Assembly: GCA_003550325.1 (NCBI GenBank)
Contig: QKWP01000107.1
Span: 123,901 to 187,900, forward strand
Direction of reading: 5' to 3'
From: Gigaspora rosea
Lineage: Eukaryota > Glomeromycota > Glomeromycetes > Diversisporales > Gigasporaceae
DNA: 64,000 bases
The notes below the pieces were generated by a model. The model saw only the letters and a list, made by a program, of their open reading frames with translations, did no database searches and was not told where the DNA came from. The translations under genes were made by a program, and so were the position numbers. Position 1 is the stretch's first letter. The number at the start of each line of letters is the position of its first letter. Shown here one piece after another: positions 23,227 through 35,197 of the stretch.

Positions 23227-24476
23227 TAGAAATTTATATATTTAATATAAAAAAATATAAATTATTATTATTATTTTTTTTTATGTTAAAGTTTCTGAAT
23301 TGGGAATAAGTCTTTTATTCAAGTCTGTAGATCAAGGGAGCCTCTTTAGGCAACCCAACATTTGTAATATGCATGAAAATACAACTAGCTACATGTACAA
23401 CTTTTGGTTGTCTAATTTAAGTAGTCAGCCTAAAGGTTCTATACTAGCTGCCATACATGCAACCCAACTAAGGGATTGCCTATTTAAATCTTCTGGTTCT
23501 ATATTCCTTTTGCCAATCCTATATAAATTATTATTAAGGCCCTTTATTTATATTTAATAATAAGAATGTTTATCTGTTTGTATATTTAGTTTTAAAAAGC
23601 CAACTATAAAAATTATAAATATGTAAATATATCATATTAGCTGATTTGTTTAAACTCAAAATCAACCAATCATGATTGAGGATTATCAAAGAAATTTCGT
23701 ACTTAAAATTTATTACAGCACAAATTTTTATAAGAACGACCTTTTTAACTAACCTTGTGTTTATAATTAAATACCTGGAAAATTATGGTACTTAAATATT
23801 TAATTATAAACCAAATATGTGTTAAAAAGGTTAGTTTTTTAAAAATCTGCTTCCAAGTTTATCTTTGAAGTTGCAACCCATCATAAACCTGTCGTTCTTC
23901 TCCTAAAACACCTGAATATTTCAACAAACGGTAAAAGCACATCTTTCTACAGCTTAGCATAGCTCTTTTATTGAGTTTTATTAGTTTTTTAACTTGTCTA
24001 GACATCAAAGAAGCTCTTTTGTTAGTTGTAATAAGTGCTTCATTTGTTAGCTTTTCAATGTCACTTAGGAACAAATTTTTGTGTAATAGTTTATCGAAAA
24101 AAAGGCCCAAAAAAACTAAATTAGCTGATATGTATGCTATTAATACTACAAATATTTAAATATTTAAATAAGAAATATAATTAAAATAACCCATAGTTAT
24201 CATTAATTTTTATATAAATAGTGTATATAGATTAGATATTGGAACCAAATTTTAGTTCTTGAGATTTTTCAGAGATTTTGAGCATTTTTACTTAAAGTAT
24301 CAAATTCTATTTACTTAATACATTTTTGAAATACATACTCTAATAATAATTACTACAAGTTATAGTTTAATTTATTCTTTAAATAAATAAAAATAAAAAT
24401 AAATATATACATACTAGCAATTTGTATCAATAGTAAACCCAATTGCAAAAGACAGATTTGTTTGTATTATTATATA
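23227..24476. other. Intergenic DNA with a palindrome and a doubtful coding remnant
   Basis: A palindrome lies at about 23739-23835 (arms CTTTTTAACTAACC and TTTATAATTAAATA). A minus-strand frame at 23859-24110 (listed separately) may be a gene relic. The plus frame at 23300-23557 has no recognisable domain. Confidence 0.45.
23859..24150 (-). pseudogene. Unrecognised C-terminal coding remnant
   Basis: About 85-95 codons ending at a TAG, with plausible protein character: EKLTNEALITTNKRASLM, then KKLIKLNKRAMLSCRKMC and LLKYSGVLGEERQ. No methionine start and no adjacent exon. Likely the tail of a gene or transposon protein whose front is lost. Family unknown. Confidence 0.3.
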
Positions 24477-24680
24477 CAGTCGCCTCTCTCTAATCCGAAC
24501 CTCTCTAAACTGAACACTATTAAACTCTCTCTAAACCGAACAAAATCTCTTAGAACATTTGTAAATTTTATTATAAAGTTCAGATAAGCCATATATAACT
24601 TTTTGAAAACTGAACTTGTTCAAATTTTTACATAGTAAAAAAAAGCAGTCCCGGCAGTTCGGATTAGAAAGAGTTGACTG
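24477..24680. mobile_element. 204-bp pogo-like MITE, ends CAGTCGCCTCTCTCTAATCC
   Basis: Inverted ends CAGTCGCCTCTCTCTAATCC and (complement) CAGTCAACTCTTTCTAATCC are flanked by TA (24475-24476, 24681-24682). Subterminal CTCTCTAAACCGAAC motifs are iterated. Confidence 0.9.
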
Positions 24681-26090
24681 TATATCTACCTATTTTTACT
24701 TTTTATTTGCTATTTTTCTTTTTTTTTATAAAACATATTTGATATTTGATGAAGATATCAAATACTTGTTATAGCTTATAAAAAAAACTATTGATAAAAA
24801 AAAATACTTAGCTTTATTATTAGTATTCTGCATAAAGATCTGAATTTAGTCTACAGTGGAATCTAAGTTATAAATCCAAATCTGGTCTGTCTTTAAAAAA
24901 ACTTCTCTAGAACAATATTACTCTTTATATTTCTCTAAAGAATATTATCTATATTATGAACTTTTTGACCAGACAAAAAGCTAGCTTATATTTTAGACTA
25001 GACTAAATAAATCTTAATAAAGATCTGAATTCAGTTTAGTATATAGACTGGACTAGACCCAGACTAAATTTAGATCTTTTGTGGAATACTATTTATATTA
25101 TATAAATATAAAATAATAGGACCCAGACATTTTGTATATATGGATTTTGGCCAATTTTGATCTATTTGCTAAAAATAAAAAACTATATTTACTTAAATAA
25201 CTTTTAATCTAGTGATTAGAATTGAATAAACTTTTTTTGTTAGATATACTTTATTAAAAGCTTCATTTTAAAAAATTTATTCAAATTAAACTACAAAAAT
25301 ACTAAAATAATTGCCAACCCTTTTTTTTTTGCTTTACAAATTTCATAAATTTTTGCTAAAATATGTAATATATAATTTCTGTAGAACCCCAAACAATCTA
25401 TAAACAGCTAACAATTTTAAAAATCCTAATATATTAATAAAAATAGAAAAAATCTATAGAAAAATAGTCAAAAATAAGCATTAATATTACTAAAGATAGT
25501 AAAAATCTACAAAATATAGTCAAAAATAAGCAAAAGCAAATTGTTACATATTTATATATAGCTTGGGACCTATCTCTGTACTAGATGTTTAGAGTTTTAA
25601 AATAATATGCAGGGGTATAATTTTGAATTTTAGAATAAATTAAGCTTAATTTGGGCCAAAATTTGAATTAATACCCTATATATTAAATATACTAGTATCA
25701 ACATTTTAGATAGTATTTTTACAAAATTGTTCATTCCTATAATTTTGACCAATCAAAATTTTGATTTAGATATAATATAATAATTAAAACAAATATATTT
25801 CTAGAAAAAAATTATATATAAAATTAAAGCTAAGGAAACATAATTAGAGTTAGAGTTAGAAAATATAGTAGTCTATTAGTAAAATTTTATGAGAAACATT
25901 TTTAATTAGAATGAAGTACTGTATATGGTTTTCTAATAAAATTTAAAGCTATTCTAGTTTTTGCATCACTACCTAAAAAATTTCATTACTATTTTGTAGC
26001 CAATAAGATCTAAGATTAGATATAATATAAAAAAATACAGAAAATCAAAACAACCCAAAAAATCAGTTATAAATCAATATTTTATCTATA
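24681..26090. other. AT-rich intergenic DNA
   Basis: No gene. Two segments (24840-24900 and 25015-25085) share AAAGATCTGAATT(T/C)AGT and CAGACTAAATTTAGATC-like motifs. TTAGAGTTAGAGTTAG occurs at 25844-25860. Confidence 0.5.
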
Positions 26091-27582
26091 CAGTCGTCTC
26101 TCTCTATAATCACCAAGTCCATCGCACCCTATTTTGGTAATTGTAAAAAGGTATGACTATAAATAAAATACTTCATTATGTTATCTATAGGCGAAATGTG
26201 GCGTACTTACATCTAAAACTTTTGTTAATAAGCTAATGATACATGCCCACTAATTGAAAGTTGTAGAGCTCGTTGAGACGTATAAAACAGTAGTTAGATC
26301 ATTCAAATCAGTCCAGTGGATGGCGAGATATTGTCGAAAATGATTGGCTGAATATATGTAACCAATATTTGTTCACATAAGAGATTTTATATAGTCAGCC
26401 AATCATTTTTTGACAATATCTCACACTGGGTCGATTTGGATGATCTAACCACTGTTAGATGCATTTCGACAAGCTCTACAACTTTCAATTAGTGGCATGT
26501 AGCATTAACTTAGTAAGAAAAAAGTTTTAGATGGAAGTACTCTACATTTCGGCTATAGTAATTTTCATATGTAATCTGTCACAGATTTTTATATAGTCAG
26601 CCAATCATTTTTTAATGATATCTCGCCATCCACTGGGCTAATTTGAATGATCTAACCACCGTTAGATGCGTTTCGACGAGCTTTACAACTTTCAATTAGT
26701 GAACATGTATCGTTAACCTAGTAAGAAAAAAATTTTAGATAGAAGCACTCCACATTTTGCCTATAGGATCACTCTTCAGTTAACAGGTGGATTATCAATT
26801 TTAAATATACGTGAATATGAAAATTGGCCAATCAGTTTATATAATCTATATTTAGTTAAAAATTGGTGACTATAATGAGGGTTTTTTATTAACAAATTTG
26901 TTAAAAAATCAAATTTCATGGTGATAGTGATTAGGGGGCATCAATAAATAATGTTATGTACCCCTTATAGTAGCGCTTGACCCCCTACTATATAAAAAAA
27001 TTTTTCAAAATCCATATATTTATATATAAAATTTTACAAAAACTTGAATATATTGTGACACAGTGATCCGATTTGGATGATTTAGTACTATTCGATTTGT
27101 CTCAGTGAGTCGAATCCAATAATGCCAAAATCATTTTATTTGGATCACTAGATCAATAGTTAAGCACAAAAAACTATTGATTTTATAGTCATTTTATAAG
27201 AAAACATAATAACCAATAGTATTTGGTCAATAACTTTTGATCCAGTAATCCAAATAGAATGAAATTTGTACCATTCGTCCCCTCTCACTGAGACGGATCG
27301 AATAGTAGCAAAATCATTAAATTTGGACCACTGGATCAGTTTTTAGACGATTTTTTCTAAAAAAATTGCGTTATATTTTTTTGACCCCCTACTTAAAAGG
27401 GAATTATTATATTTTGTTAAACCCCCTTCCCCCTCTTGTATAACGTTATTTCTGGATGCTCTCTTATAAGCGATTTGTAACTATAATGAGGTTTTTTTAC
27501 TATGTTTGAGTCTGTCACACAAAATCGGGTGCTTAAATAGAGGTGTGACTATATAGGATGTGACTATAGGGAGGTCTAACTG
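26091..27582. mobile_element. 1.5-kb pogo-like non-autonomous element with internal triplicated segment
   Basis: Ends CAGTCGTCTCTCTCTATAAT and (complement) CAGTTAGACCTCCCTATAGT, TA flanks at 26089-26090 and 27583-27584. Inside, a ~175-bp segment occurs three times: inverted at 26183-26356, direct at 26381-26556 and 26577-26768. It contains CAGCCAATCATTTTTTGACA and CTACAACTTTCAATTAGTG. A second inverted pair (27059-27180 and 27225-27345) carries a TCGAAT...CCAAAATCAT motif also found at 61330-61650. No transposase. Confidence 0.8.
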
Positions 27583-28741
27583 TAGTTAAAATCATAAGTA
27601 GCCCTCTTGCAACTTTTTAAATTTAAAGCTATGATTTTGAAACTTTTATAGTAAATAATATACAAGAAATGCTAATCACTAGTTTTTTATAATTCTTTAA
27701 TTACTAAACAAAGAGCTAAAATTTTGAGCAAATTTTTGACTAAATTAACTAAATTTAATTAAACATTAATAAAAAATTAGAATTGTATTCAAAAATTCTA
27801 AATATTTAGTATGCTAAAATTTAATCATTTCATAGCTATAACAAAAAAATTTGAGCTAATTTGATAAGATAGTTGTTAAGAAATTAATGTTTGAAGACAT
27901 TTTAGAGTACATGTTAAAAAATTGGTTATGTAACTAGGTTTTTTTAATTTTTAATATAGTAATTAAATTAAGGATAAATATATGCAACACACCCTGCGAT
28001 ATGCTAATTTATCGCACACAATATGTAAACATAATTTGTAGATCCATGTAACAAATTTTCTATATAACAAAAATTTAAATTAATATAAGGTTAGGGTAAG
28101 GGTAAGGGTAAGGGTTAGTATTAGAAGTTAGAGTAGATATATATACCAAAATTTTGTAAAGAATTTTTTTTGTTAGAGCATGAAAGGTGGTTAAGTAGAT
28201 AAAATTTTTTGATATTATAAATTTTAGAAAATTTTCTTTATTTTGTTACACAAAGAAAATTTTCACATTATACCTAATCTTCAAATTTAATTGGTAGATC
28301 GTTGGGGTGCGATATACAAGCACATCGCAGTGTGCGATGCCTAATTAAGTCCTTAAATTAATTTTTATATTAAAATTATAAAAATCTAGTTGCACTGCAA
28401 ATTTTTTTAAAATGCACTCTAAAATGACTTCAAACATAAATATCTCATCAAATTAGTTCAAATTTTTATTATAGCTATTAAAATAATTGAATTTTAACAT
28501 AATGAATATTTAGAATTTTTGAATACAATTCTAATTTTTTATTGGTTTTTAATTAAATTCAATTAATTTAGTCTAAAAATTGCTTAAAATTTTAGCTCTT
28601 ATCTAAATTTTGTTGTAGTAATTAAAAAATTATAAAAAAATTAGTGATTAGCATTTCTTGTATATTTTTTACTATAAAAGTTTCAAGATTATAGCTTTTA
28701 AATTTAAAAAGTTACAAGAGGGCTATTTATGATTTTGACTG
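27583..28741. mobile_element. Element with ~320-bp inverted arms directly abutting the previous one
   Basis: The left arm 27583-27920 and the right arm 28420-28741 are inverted copies (outer CAGTCAAAATCATAAATAGC; also AGAAATGCTAATCACTAGTT). TA follows the right end at 28742. The core 27960-28360 is itself a smaller inverted-repeat element with TTAAGGA and GCGAT...ATCGCACAC ends, so two non-autonomous elements are nested. The core holds a TTAGGG-like run and the conserved AAAATTTTG module. Confidence 0.75.
28089..28118 (+). repeat. Interstitial telomere-like repeat
   Basis: GGTTAGGGTAAGGGTAAGGG TAAGGGTTAG, inside the core of a nested inverted-repeat element rather than at a chromosome end. 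Confidence 0.85.
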
Positions 28742-29575
28742 TATAAAACTATTTACTGTATTCTAATAAAAAGTTTTTCTTATAAAATTTGGTATTAAAA
28801 AAGCACTTTATTAACCTAATTTATAGTAAACCCTAATTCTAATTTAATTTAATAGCAAAAATTTTTTAGCAAAAATTTTTAAGTTGGCGCCAATAAGGGC
28901 TGTGTCAGTAATTACCTGATTATTTTTTATTAGAGGCTTACCCCCCCTCTTCCTTAATATACATATAGTCAGTTTCTTATATATAATTTCAACTTTTTTT
29001 ACCCTCTCCTTCTCTAAAAAATCATTTAATTTTTGACACTATCCTAAGGTCTTAGGGTGCTGACATTTATTATCTAATATCTATTTAACATTGAGACTTA
29101 TTCCTTTACCCCTAGGTAATATGTTTAGTTAAATTTAATTAGCTAAAATTTTTTATATTAGGTAAGATATGGTTTAACCACCATCCTCAAAAATATTACC
29201 TAATAAATTTTAGTGCTCTTACTGCTTTTATTTTATGTTTATATAGTAGCATTTAAGAAATATGCTATAAAAGTTTAAAAAGATAATAAATAAAGATGAA
29301 TATTATCTTTTATTATGTAAATATTTATTTTTTATAACATTTGTTAATCAGTTTGTCAATCATCAGTAGTTTTGTTAATCATTAACAGTTTTATTACTCA
29401 TTAAAAGTTCTTCAAATAGTCATTTGATGAATACTTTTGTTAATTTAAAAATAGTTTCATCAAGTATCTTTAGTATAAATGTGCATTAATCCTTAAAATT
29501 AATGAATCATGCATATATATAAAACTCAACTCTAGTTTTATTAATAGTTTTATCAATTATATATAGTTTTATTAA
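28742..29575. other. Intergenic DNA including the inverted partner of 4150-4350
   Basis: 28890-29070 matches 4150-4350 in reverse orientation, including a CCCCCC tract and AATTTCAACTTTTTTTACC. 29340-29480 has repeated TTTTGTTAATCATTAACAGTT-type motifs. No gene. Confidence 0.55.
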
Positions 29576-30446
29576 GGGTAGGGTATATAAATTTCTAATT
29601 TCATATAAAATCAATTGTAGATCAACTTTGTGTAACCAATTATATGATATCGTATGATTTACATGCAAACATCATATGATCTGACCAATCAATTCTTTGT
29701 ACAATCTACAAAAATCATATAGCGTTCTACAAAAATTTAATTATATGTAAACTTGATTTTTTTAAGGGTAGAGGGTATGTAGATCATTTCTTTTAATAAA
29801 CGAGTTACTAAAAATTTTATATTTAATAATAAAGAAAATTTTTATTAAGTAACTATATTAAATTTTTAAATAAAATTGTAGGGGAGGTTTTTCTGATTCT
29901 AACGGTGGTCGAATCATTAAAATTGGCCCAGTAGAACATAAGATATAGTTGTTTTTATCTTCGCGACCCTATTTTACTTATTGTTTACACGTGATTTGAT
30001 TGGCCAATTTGTGATCACCCCTGCAGAATAGGCCCCGCCCCCGCAGTAGTTGATACTATAAAAACTTTATCAAATTTCATTCAAAATTATAAAATTTTTA
30101 GGATATGTGTAATTTTTTATTACGAACAAGTTTACTTATTACAAAAAATCAATTTATATAGTAAAAAATTAATTTTATATGTAGCAACTTTTAAATTCGC
30201 ATTAAAAATATTTTTTGTCACTCGTTTACTAATAGAAATGATCTACATACCCTCCACCCTTAAAGCAATGGATATTGTGCAACCTCATTATTATAAACAA
30301 ACTATTTACAACTACCTATTGTATAAATTTTATACAAATTGGTCAAGATCTTAAAAAAATTTATTAGAAGTATTTTTTTATTTACTATATAAAATTTTAT
30401 TATAACATGTAGATCATATGAAAAATGATCTACGTTCACCCTACCC
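29576..30446. mobile_element. Outer TTAA-flanked inverted-repeat element
   Basis: Begins GGGTAGGGTATATAAATTTC after TTAA (29572-29575) and ends with the complement of GGGTAGGGTGAACGTAGATC before TTAA (30447-30450). It contains the inner element 29766-30259. TTAA duplications are characteristic of piggyBac and Kolobok families; no transposase is present. Confidence 0.65.
29766..30259. mobile_element. Inner TTAA-flanked element, related ends
   Basis: Ends GGGTAGAGGGTATGTAGATC and (complement) GGGTGGAGGGTATGTAGATC, with inversion extending through ATTTCTTTTAATAAACGAG. TTAA at 29762-29765 and 30260-30263. The interior includes a GC-rich island (30015-30050, CCCCGCCCCCGCAG). Confidence 0.8.
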
Positions 30447-30950
30447 TTAATTATTTATAGTTTCGTCATTTGTCTATAATTTCATCATTTATCTATTGTG
30501 TTATCATAGTTTTGTAATTCATCTGGATTTTATCAAATAAAACCAGAGATGAACCCATTTTATTTATACAAAAATACTTTTGCCAGATATTATTAGTCAC
30601 ATCATTGACAAGTAATCTACTCAGTATTATATAGAGTTAGTAGTTTTATTAGATGCAAGTATATTTTATTAGCAAATTATTAACTTGTATAATATCAAGT
30701 AAATGATGTCATATGAGTTTTTGTTAATGTATAAAAGTTGTATATTTTCTTGTATAAGAATTTTTAATAAAATATATGTATAATATTTGCTACATTTTTG
30801 TATAAAATAATGTATTATAGATATTTAAATCTGATGCAGAGTGTAAGAGTAAAAAAAAGAAAATAAATAGATAAAGAATAATAAAGATATGAGTTATGAG
30901 CAGTATTTAAAATTGGCTTGTACAAGATGCATATATGCAAAAGCTTTTTT
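30447..30950. other. AT-rich DNA, nothing supported
   Basis: No gene, element end or ordered repeat recognised. Confidence 0.45.
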
Positions 30951-32560
30951 TAATGTGCAAGTATTTTGCAAAAAACTTATACAAATGTACAAGTAAAATT
31001 TTTAAAAAAAAGTAATAAAAATTTATATAATCTATAGAATGTTATTTTGTGGCAACCTATTGCTATGGTGATCCTGTAATCAATCAATCAAATTTGATTA
31101 TATGCATTACATGCTTAATATGAGCATGTGATGTATATAATCAAATTTAATTAGTTGATCTAAAAATTTTATTAAAAAAGGGTGTTAAAACCAGATTTAA
31201 CATATAAAAATAAACTGGTTCCAAGCTCTAATTTATTTTTTTTATTAATTAATTTATTTTTTTATTAATTAATTTATTTTTTTATTAATTAATTTATTTT
31301 TTATTAATTAATTTATTTTTTTATTAATTAATTTATTTTTTTATTAATTAATTTATTTTTTTATTAATTAATTTTTTGTTTTTTTTTAATATTAATTAAT
31401 TTTTTTTTATTAACTTATCAATTTTTTTAATTTATTTAACTTATTAGGTTTTTTTAATTTATTTAATTTATTGAAGGTTTTTTCAATTTAATTTAATCAA
31501 TTTTTTATTAATTTATTTAATTAATCATTTTTTAGAACTAAGAAAATGGAATAGGCATAAAAAGAAAATAAATGAGAAAGGTGAATGAAAGCAAGAAAAA
31601 AACCAAATGGAAATAGCAAGAAAATGGAACAAAAAAAGGACAAGAATGGTACTAAAGGCAAAGTAACAAAAAAGCAAAAAATAGAAGCCAAAACCCAAGA
31701 ATAATTCAAAGATCTACTAACAAAAAATTAGCAGAAACAGTTAATAAAAACTTGATACAAATAAAAAATAACTTGACCAATAACAAAAAAAAAAACTTAA
31801 ACCAACAAAGAATTCACAGAAAAACCTACCAAAAAATGACAAATAAAACCTACTACAGTATAAACAGTGAAACTATTTATTAAAAAATAATGAATTTACA
31901 AAAAGAGCCTACAGACAACTAATGAGGACTCTAATAAATTTACCAAAAACTGATAAACATTAAAACCAAAAAATAACAAATTTGCAAGAAGAACCCACAA
32001 AAAAATAATGAAGAGCCTGTATGAACCCACCAAAAATGATGAAAAGCCCACAGAAAAATAAAAAATGATAAAGGAGAACCTACAAAAAATAATGAACCTA
32101 CAAACAAAATAACAGCTTACTAAAAGAACTTGCAAAAACAATAAAAAAATATACCAAATGCGAAAGAAACAAATATACTGAATCAACAAAATAATAAAAA
32201 TCTATGTGCTTTCAAGACAGTTTAGTTCTGAGGCTCCAATTATAACTCCAACTACTGCTTCAATTTTTGCTCCAATAATGACTCTAGTAATGGCTCCAAT
32301 GATAGCTTCAACAATAGCTTTAAAAAGATATAATCATATTAAAAACAAAAAAAATTATTTATAAGATTGCCAATCTTAAATGTGATTAGCTAATCCTATT
32401 AGGTTGCTATAGCAATAGGTAACTATTTATAATGTTTCTAATCTAAATATATTTTTTTGCAAAAGTATATTTGTACAAGTCCAAAAAATTTAATTGTGCA
32501 AGTGAATAAATTTTTACTTGCAATTGTGCAAGTTATTATTACAGGTTATTATATAAGATT
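30951..32560. mobile_element. Possible inverted-repeat element with low-complexity interior
   Basis: ACTTGTACAAAT...TTTTGCAAA and CCTATTGCTAT motifs occur at both ends in opposite orientation (30951-31095 and 32375-32540). The interior contains a hairpin (31085-31160), a 21-bp satellite (31225-31390), an A-rich degenerate array (31520-32190) and GCTCCAATNATGACT repeats (32230-32320). The ends are diffuse and the call is tentative. Confidence 0.35.
31225..31390 (+). repeat. ~21-bp satellite TTTATTTTTTTATTAATTAA
   Basis: About seven almost identical units in tandem. Confidence 0.95.
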
Positions 32561-32839
32561 ATGCCAAGTTGATTTTTTATTTTGCATTATCTACTGCCCA
32601 ATTTTTTCAAATTTTTAAAAACTTTTTTTTAAGTCCCAATTGAGTTAATTATTTGATTTTTAGCATTTATTTTTTCTGTCTTTTTTATTTGGTTTCACCA
32701 GATAGAATTCTAATTTTCCTGAAATTATTTAATATAAAAAAAGAATTGATCAATTTAAGTTTCAGATTTTATATAATACATAATAACAATAATTTTGCAG
32801 TTGTCTTAACTTTAGATTTAATTTAATTTAATTTAATAA

Positions 32840-32885
32840 AAATAATAATAACAATAATAATAATAATAATAATAATATAATAATA
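32840..32885 (+). repeat. (AAT)n microsatellite
   Basis: About fifteen AAT/ATA triplets with one interruption. Confidence 0.9.
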
Positions 32886-33399
32886 AGTTGTTTAGAATTT
32901 TGAAATTCATAAATACAAAATAAAAGAATTTTACTAAAATGCACCTATGGTGTTTTACATCTTGTTACACAAAACTATTAGAATAGCCAATCAAAATTTA
33001 AGATCAGGTGTAACAAGAAATTTTGTTTTTTTGATATTTTTTTTAAAAAAACATTTATATCACAAAATTTTGCTTATTAAACTACCTTTGGGGCTCTAAA
33101 AAAAAAATTCCTTGCTAAATTTTGTATATACTAATGCCCCGATAAAATCCCAGGCCTTACCCTAACTCTAAAGTAATTAAAATTTATTTTTTGTTTAGTA
33201 AAAATTTATTTTTTGTTTTTGATACACGGATTTCAAATCTAATTTACCTATAGTGATAAAATACTATAAGTGCATTTTATAATAATTGAAATAAAAAATC
33301 AATTTTACATAGCTAATATTATTATCTTTAATAATTATATTTTCATTAATGCCAACTATCATTAAGCTCAATTTCTTAATAAAATACTTATTCTATATA
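32886..33399. other. Intergenic DNA with one copy of the AAAATTTTG module
   Basis: 33093-33130 holds the inverted module (GCTCTAAAAAAAAAATTCCT TGCTAAATTTTG), followed by CCTTACCCTAACTCTAAAG at 33153. No gene. Confidence 0.6.
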
Positions 33400-35088
33400 T
33401 GGTCCGGTGCAAAAGGTTCGTACCTCACAAAAATTTTAATTAAAAAAAATTATACATATTAATCTATATATATATATTTTTTTAAAACTAATTTATGGGT
33501 TATTGGATTTATTAATTTGAAAATTTTTTTACGATTCGACGTCATCATTAGAATTATAATCATCACTAATTTCCTTGCCAACAAAATTATATTATTATCG
33601 GATTCTCTATACTCTTGTACTCTTTTGAGCGCCCTTTCCAAAACCCAATTATCACTTTCAAGGTTACTTTTTCATTGAAAGCTTGCAAAAGCTTATTTCT
33701 AAGGTCTAAGTGATTTGAATATGGGCCCAATCTCACTACTTCATTTTTTACAACCGCCCAGACACCTTCGATTGGCTGAAGTTCATAGTAGTATGGAAGA
33801 GTAAAATTAATCTGATGACCGTATCGTTTGGCTATTTCAACACAAGCAAATAGAACTTTTTCTTTGTTCTTTTGAACAAGTTTTAAAAGTTCAGGCCAAT
33901 GTAGATTGCTAGAAAAAGAAATTTGTTAAGTATTTAACCACACAATTATTTCAATTTTTTTTGTGCGTGAATTTGGAATTTTTTTATTTTGTCGCTTATG
34001 GTAATGTGCCCTATCTATGTGAATAATTGATGCACTATATTTATTACTAATTGTTTCACTGAGTTTTGAAAAAAGACCTTCAAACACTTTAGAGTTGAAA
34101 TTTCCATAATAGTCTACTTGGTCAAGAACAATACCGGAAGTTTTGACAATATCTAGAACATTGTTCTATACTTCGGCATTATTCTTTTCAGCCTCGAGTC
34201 CAGTGGGCTTAGTTGCTGGATCCCAAACATTAACCGAACTTGGAACAAGCTTACAACCACCTTATTAGTGCCACCATTTTGAAAGACAGCAATTGTATCA
34301 AAGATTACCAATAATGACCATGCACTGGTGCTAAAACAACACCTTGATGAGGAACCTATGTTTTTAATAATGTATGGTGTAAGTAACGTACGACTCATCA
34401 AGAAATATTTCTGAAAAATGTGGCACATTATTTGTAACTTCTATATTAGCAAAACAGTAACGAAGATAAAGACAGCAAAAAGCAACATTATTTGGTAACT
34501 CATGGAAATATTTCTTCGTTCTCCTTGTCCATAATAATACCCTAACTTGTGTAGTAATCTAAGAAGTTGCCACTTGGAAAGTGAATATCCATTTTCAAAG
34601 AGGAACTGTCGTAAGAATACTGTAGAAAGTTGCTGTCCTTTCTTATTACTTTCTGCAATATATGGTCACAAAATAACGTAATATTTCTATCTGTTTCTAA
34701 TTTAGGCCACCTGATATTTTGATGCGGTGAAAAGGTACTGTGATTTTGTGTGTTCTAGTCAGATAACACCACCTCAACTGTACACTCAGCAATGCCAGTA
34801 ATCAGGGCAACTTGCTTGCGAAATGTTTTTTTTTATTGCTAATAGAGATATCACCCGAAAGATATCTGTGAATATTAATCTGTTTTTTATTGTCTGTTAA
34901 TGGAGTATTTGTTCATTTTTCACAAAAACTAGACATGGGAAAATTGAAAAAATTCATGAAACAAACACGTCTAGATATATTCTATTGGTCATATGAATTT
35001 TAGCTTATTTGGTTCTTTATTTACTTTTTTGTAATTATAATGATTATTGCCTTTTAAATCAAGGTACGAACCTTTTTGCACCGGATTA
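33400..35088 (-). mobile_element. Tc1/mariner-type transposon, inactive
   Basis: 1.69 kb. Inverted ends T(G/A)(G/A)TCCGGTGCAAAA, then AGGTTCGTACC, flanked by TA (33398-33399, 35089-35090). It carries one degenerate transposase gene on the minus strand. Size, TA duplication and DDE motifs agree with the IS630-Tc1-mariner superfamily. Confidence 0.92.
33459..34935 (-). pseudogene. Tc1/mariner transposase pseudogene
   Basis: Reading the minus strand across several frameshifts and stops gives, in order: a helix-turn-helix-like N-terminus (~34900-34700), the first catalytic Asp region IFLDESYV (~34410), VDYYGNFNSKVFEGLFSKL, the second Asp in IIHIDRAHYHKR (~34010), and the catalytic acid in LQPIEGVWAVVKNEV (~33770). 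The C-terminus WVLERALKRVQEYRE matches the usual W-containing tail. It would cut and paste the element at TA sites, but this copy cannot make an intact protein. Confidence 0.85.
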
Positions 35089-35197
35089 TAACTTATTTGA
35101 GTGTTTTATACAAGCTTAATTACAAACATAGTGCAGGTATTATTATAATTATTAATCAAATTTTTTGCATTTAGCAGTAACAAAGATAGAAAAATAT

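Noticed and set aside
28089-28118. Chromosome end
   Set aside because: The TTAGGG-like run is short, irregular and lies inside a nested inverted-repeat element; similar runs occur in other elements of the window.
31521-32189. Minus-strand hydrophobic frames that look like transmembrane proteins
   Set aside because: They are the complement of A-rich degenerate repeats; no start context or conserved motif.
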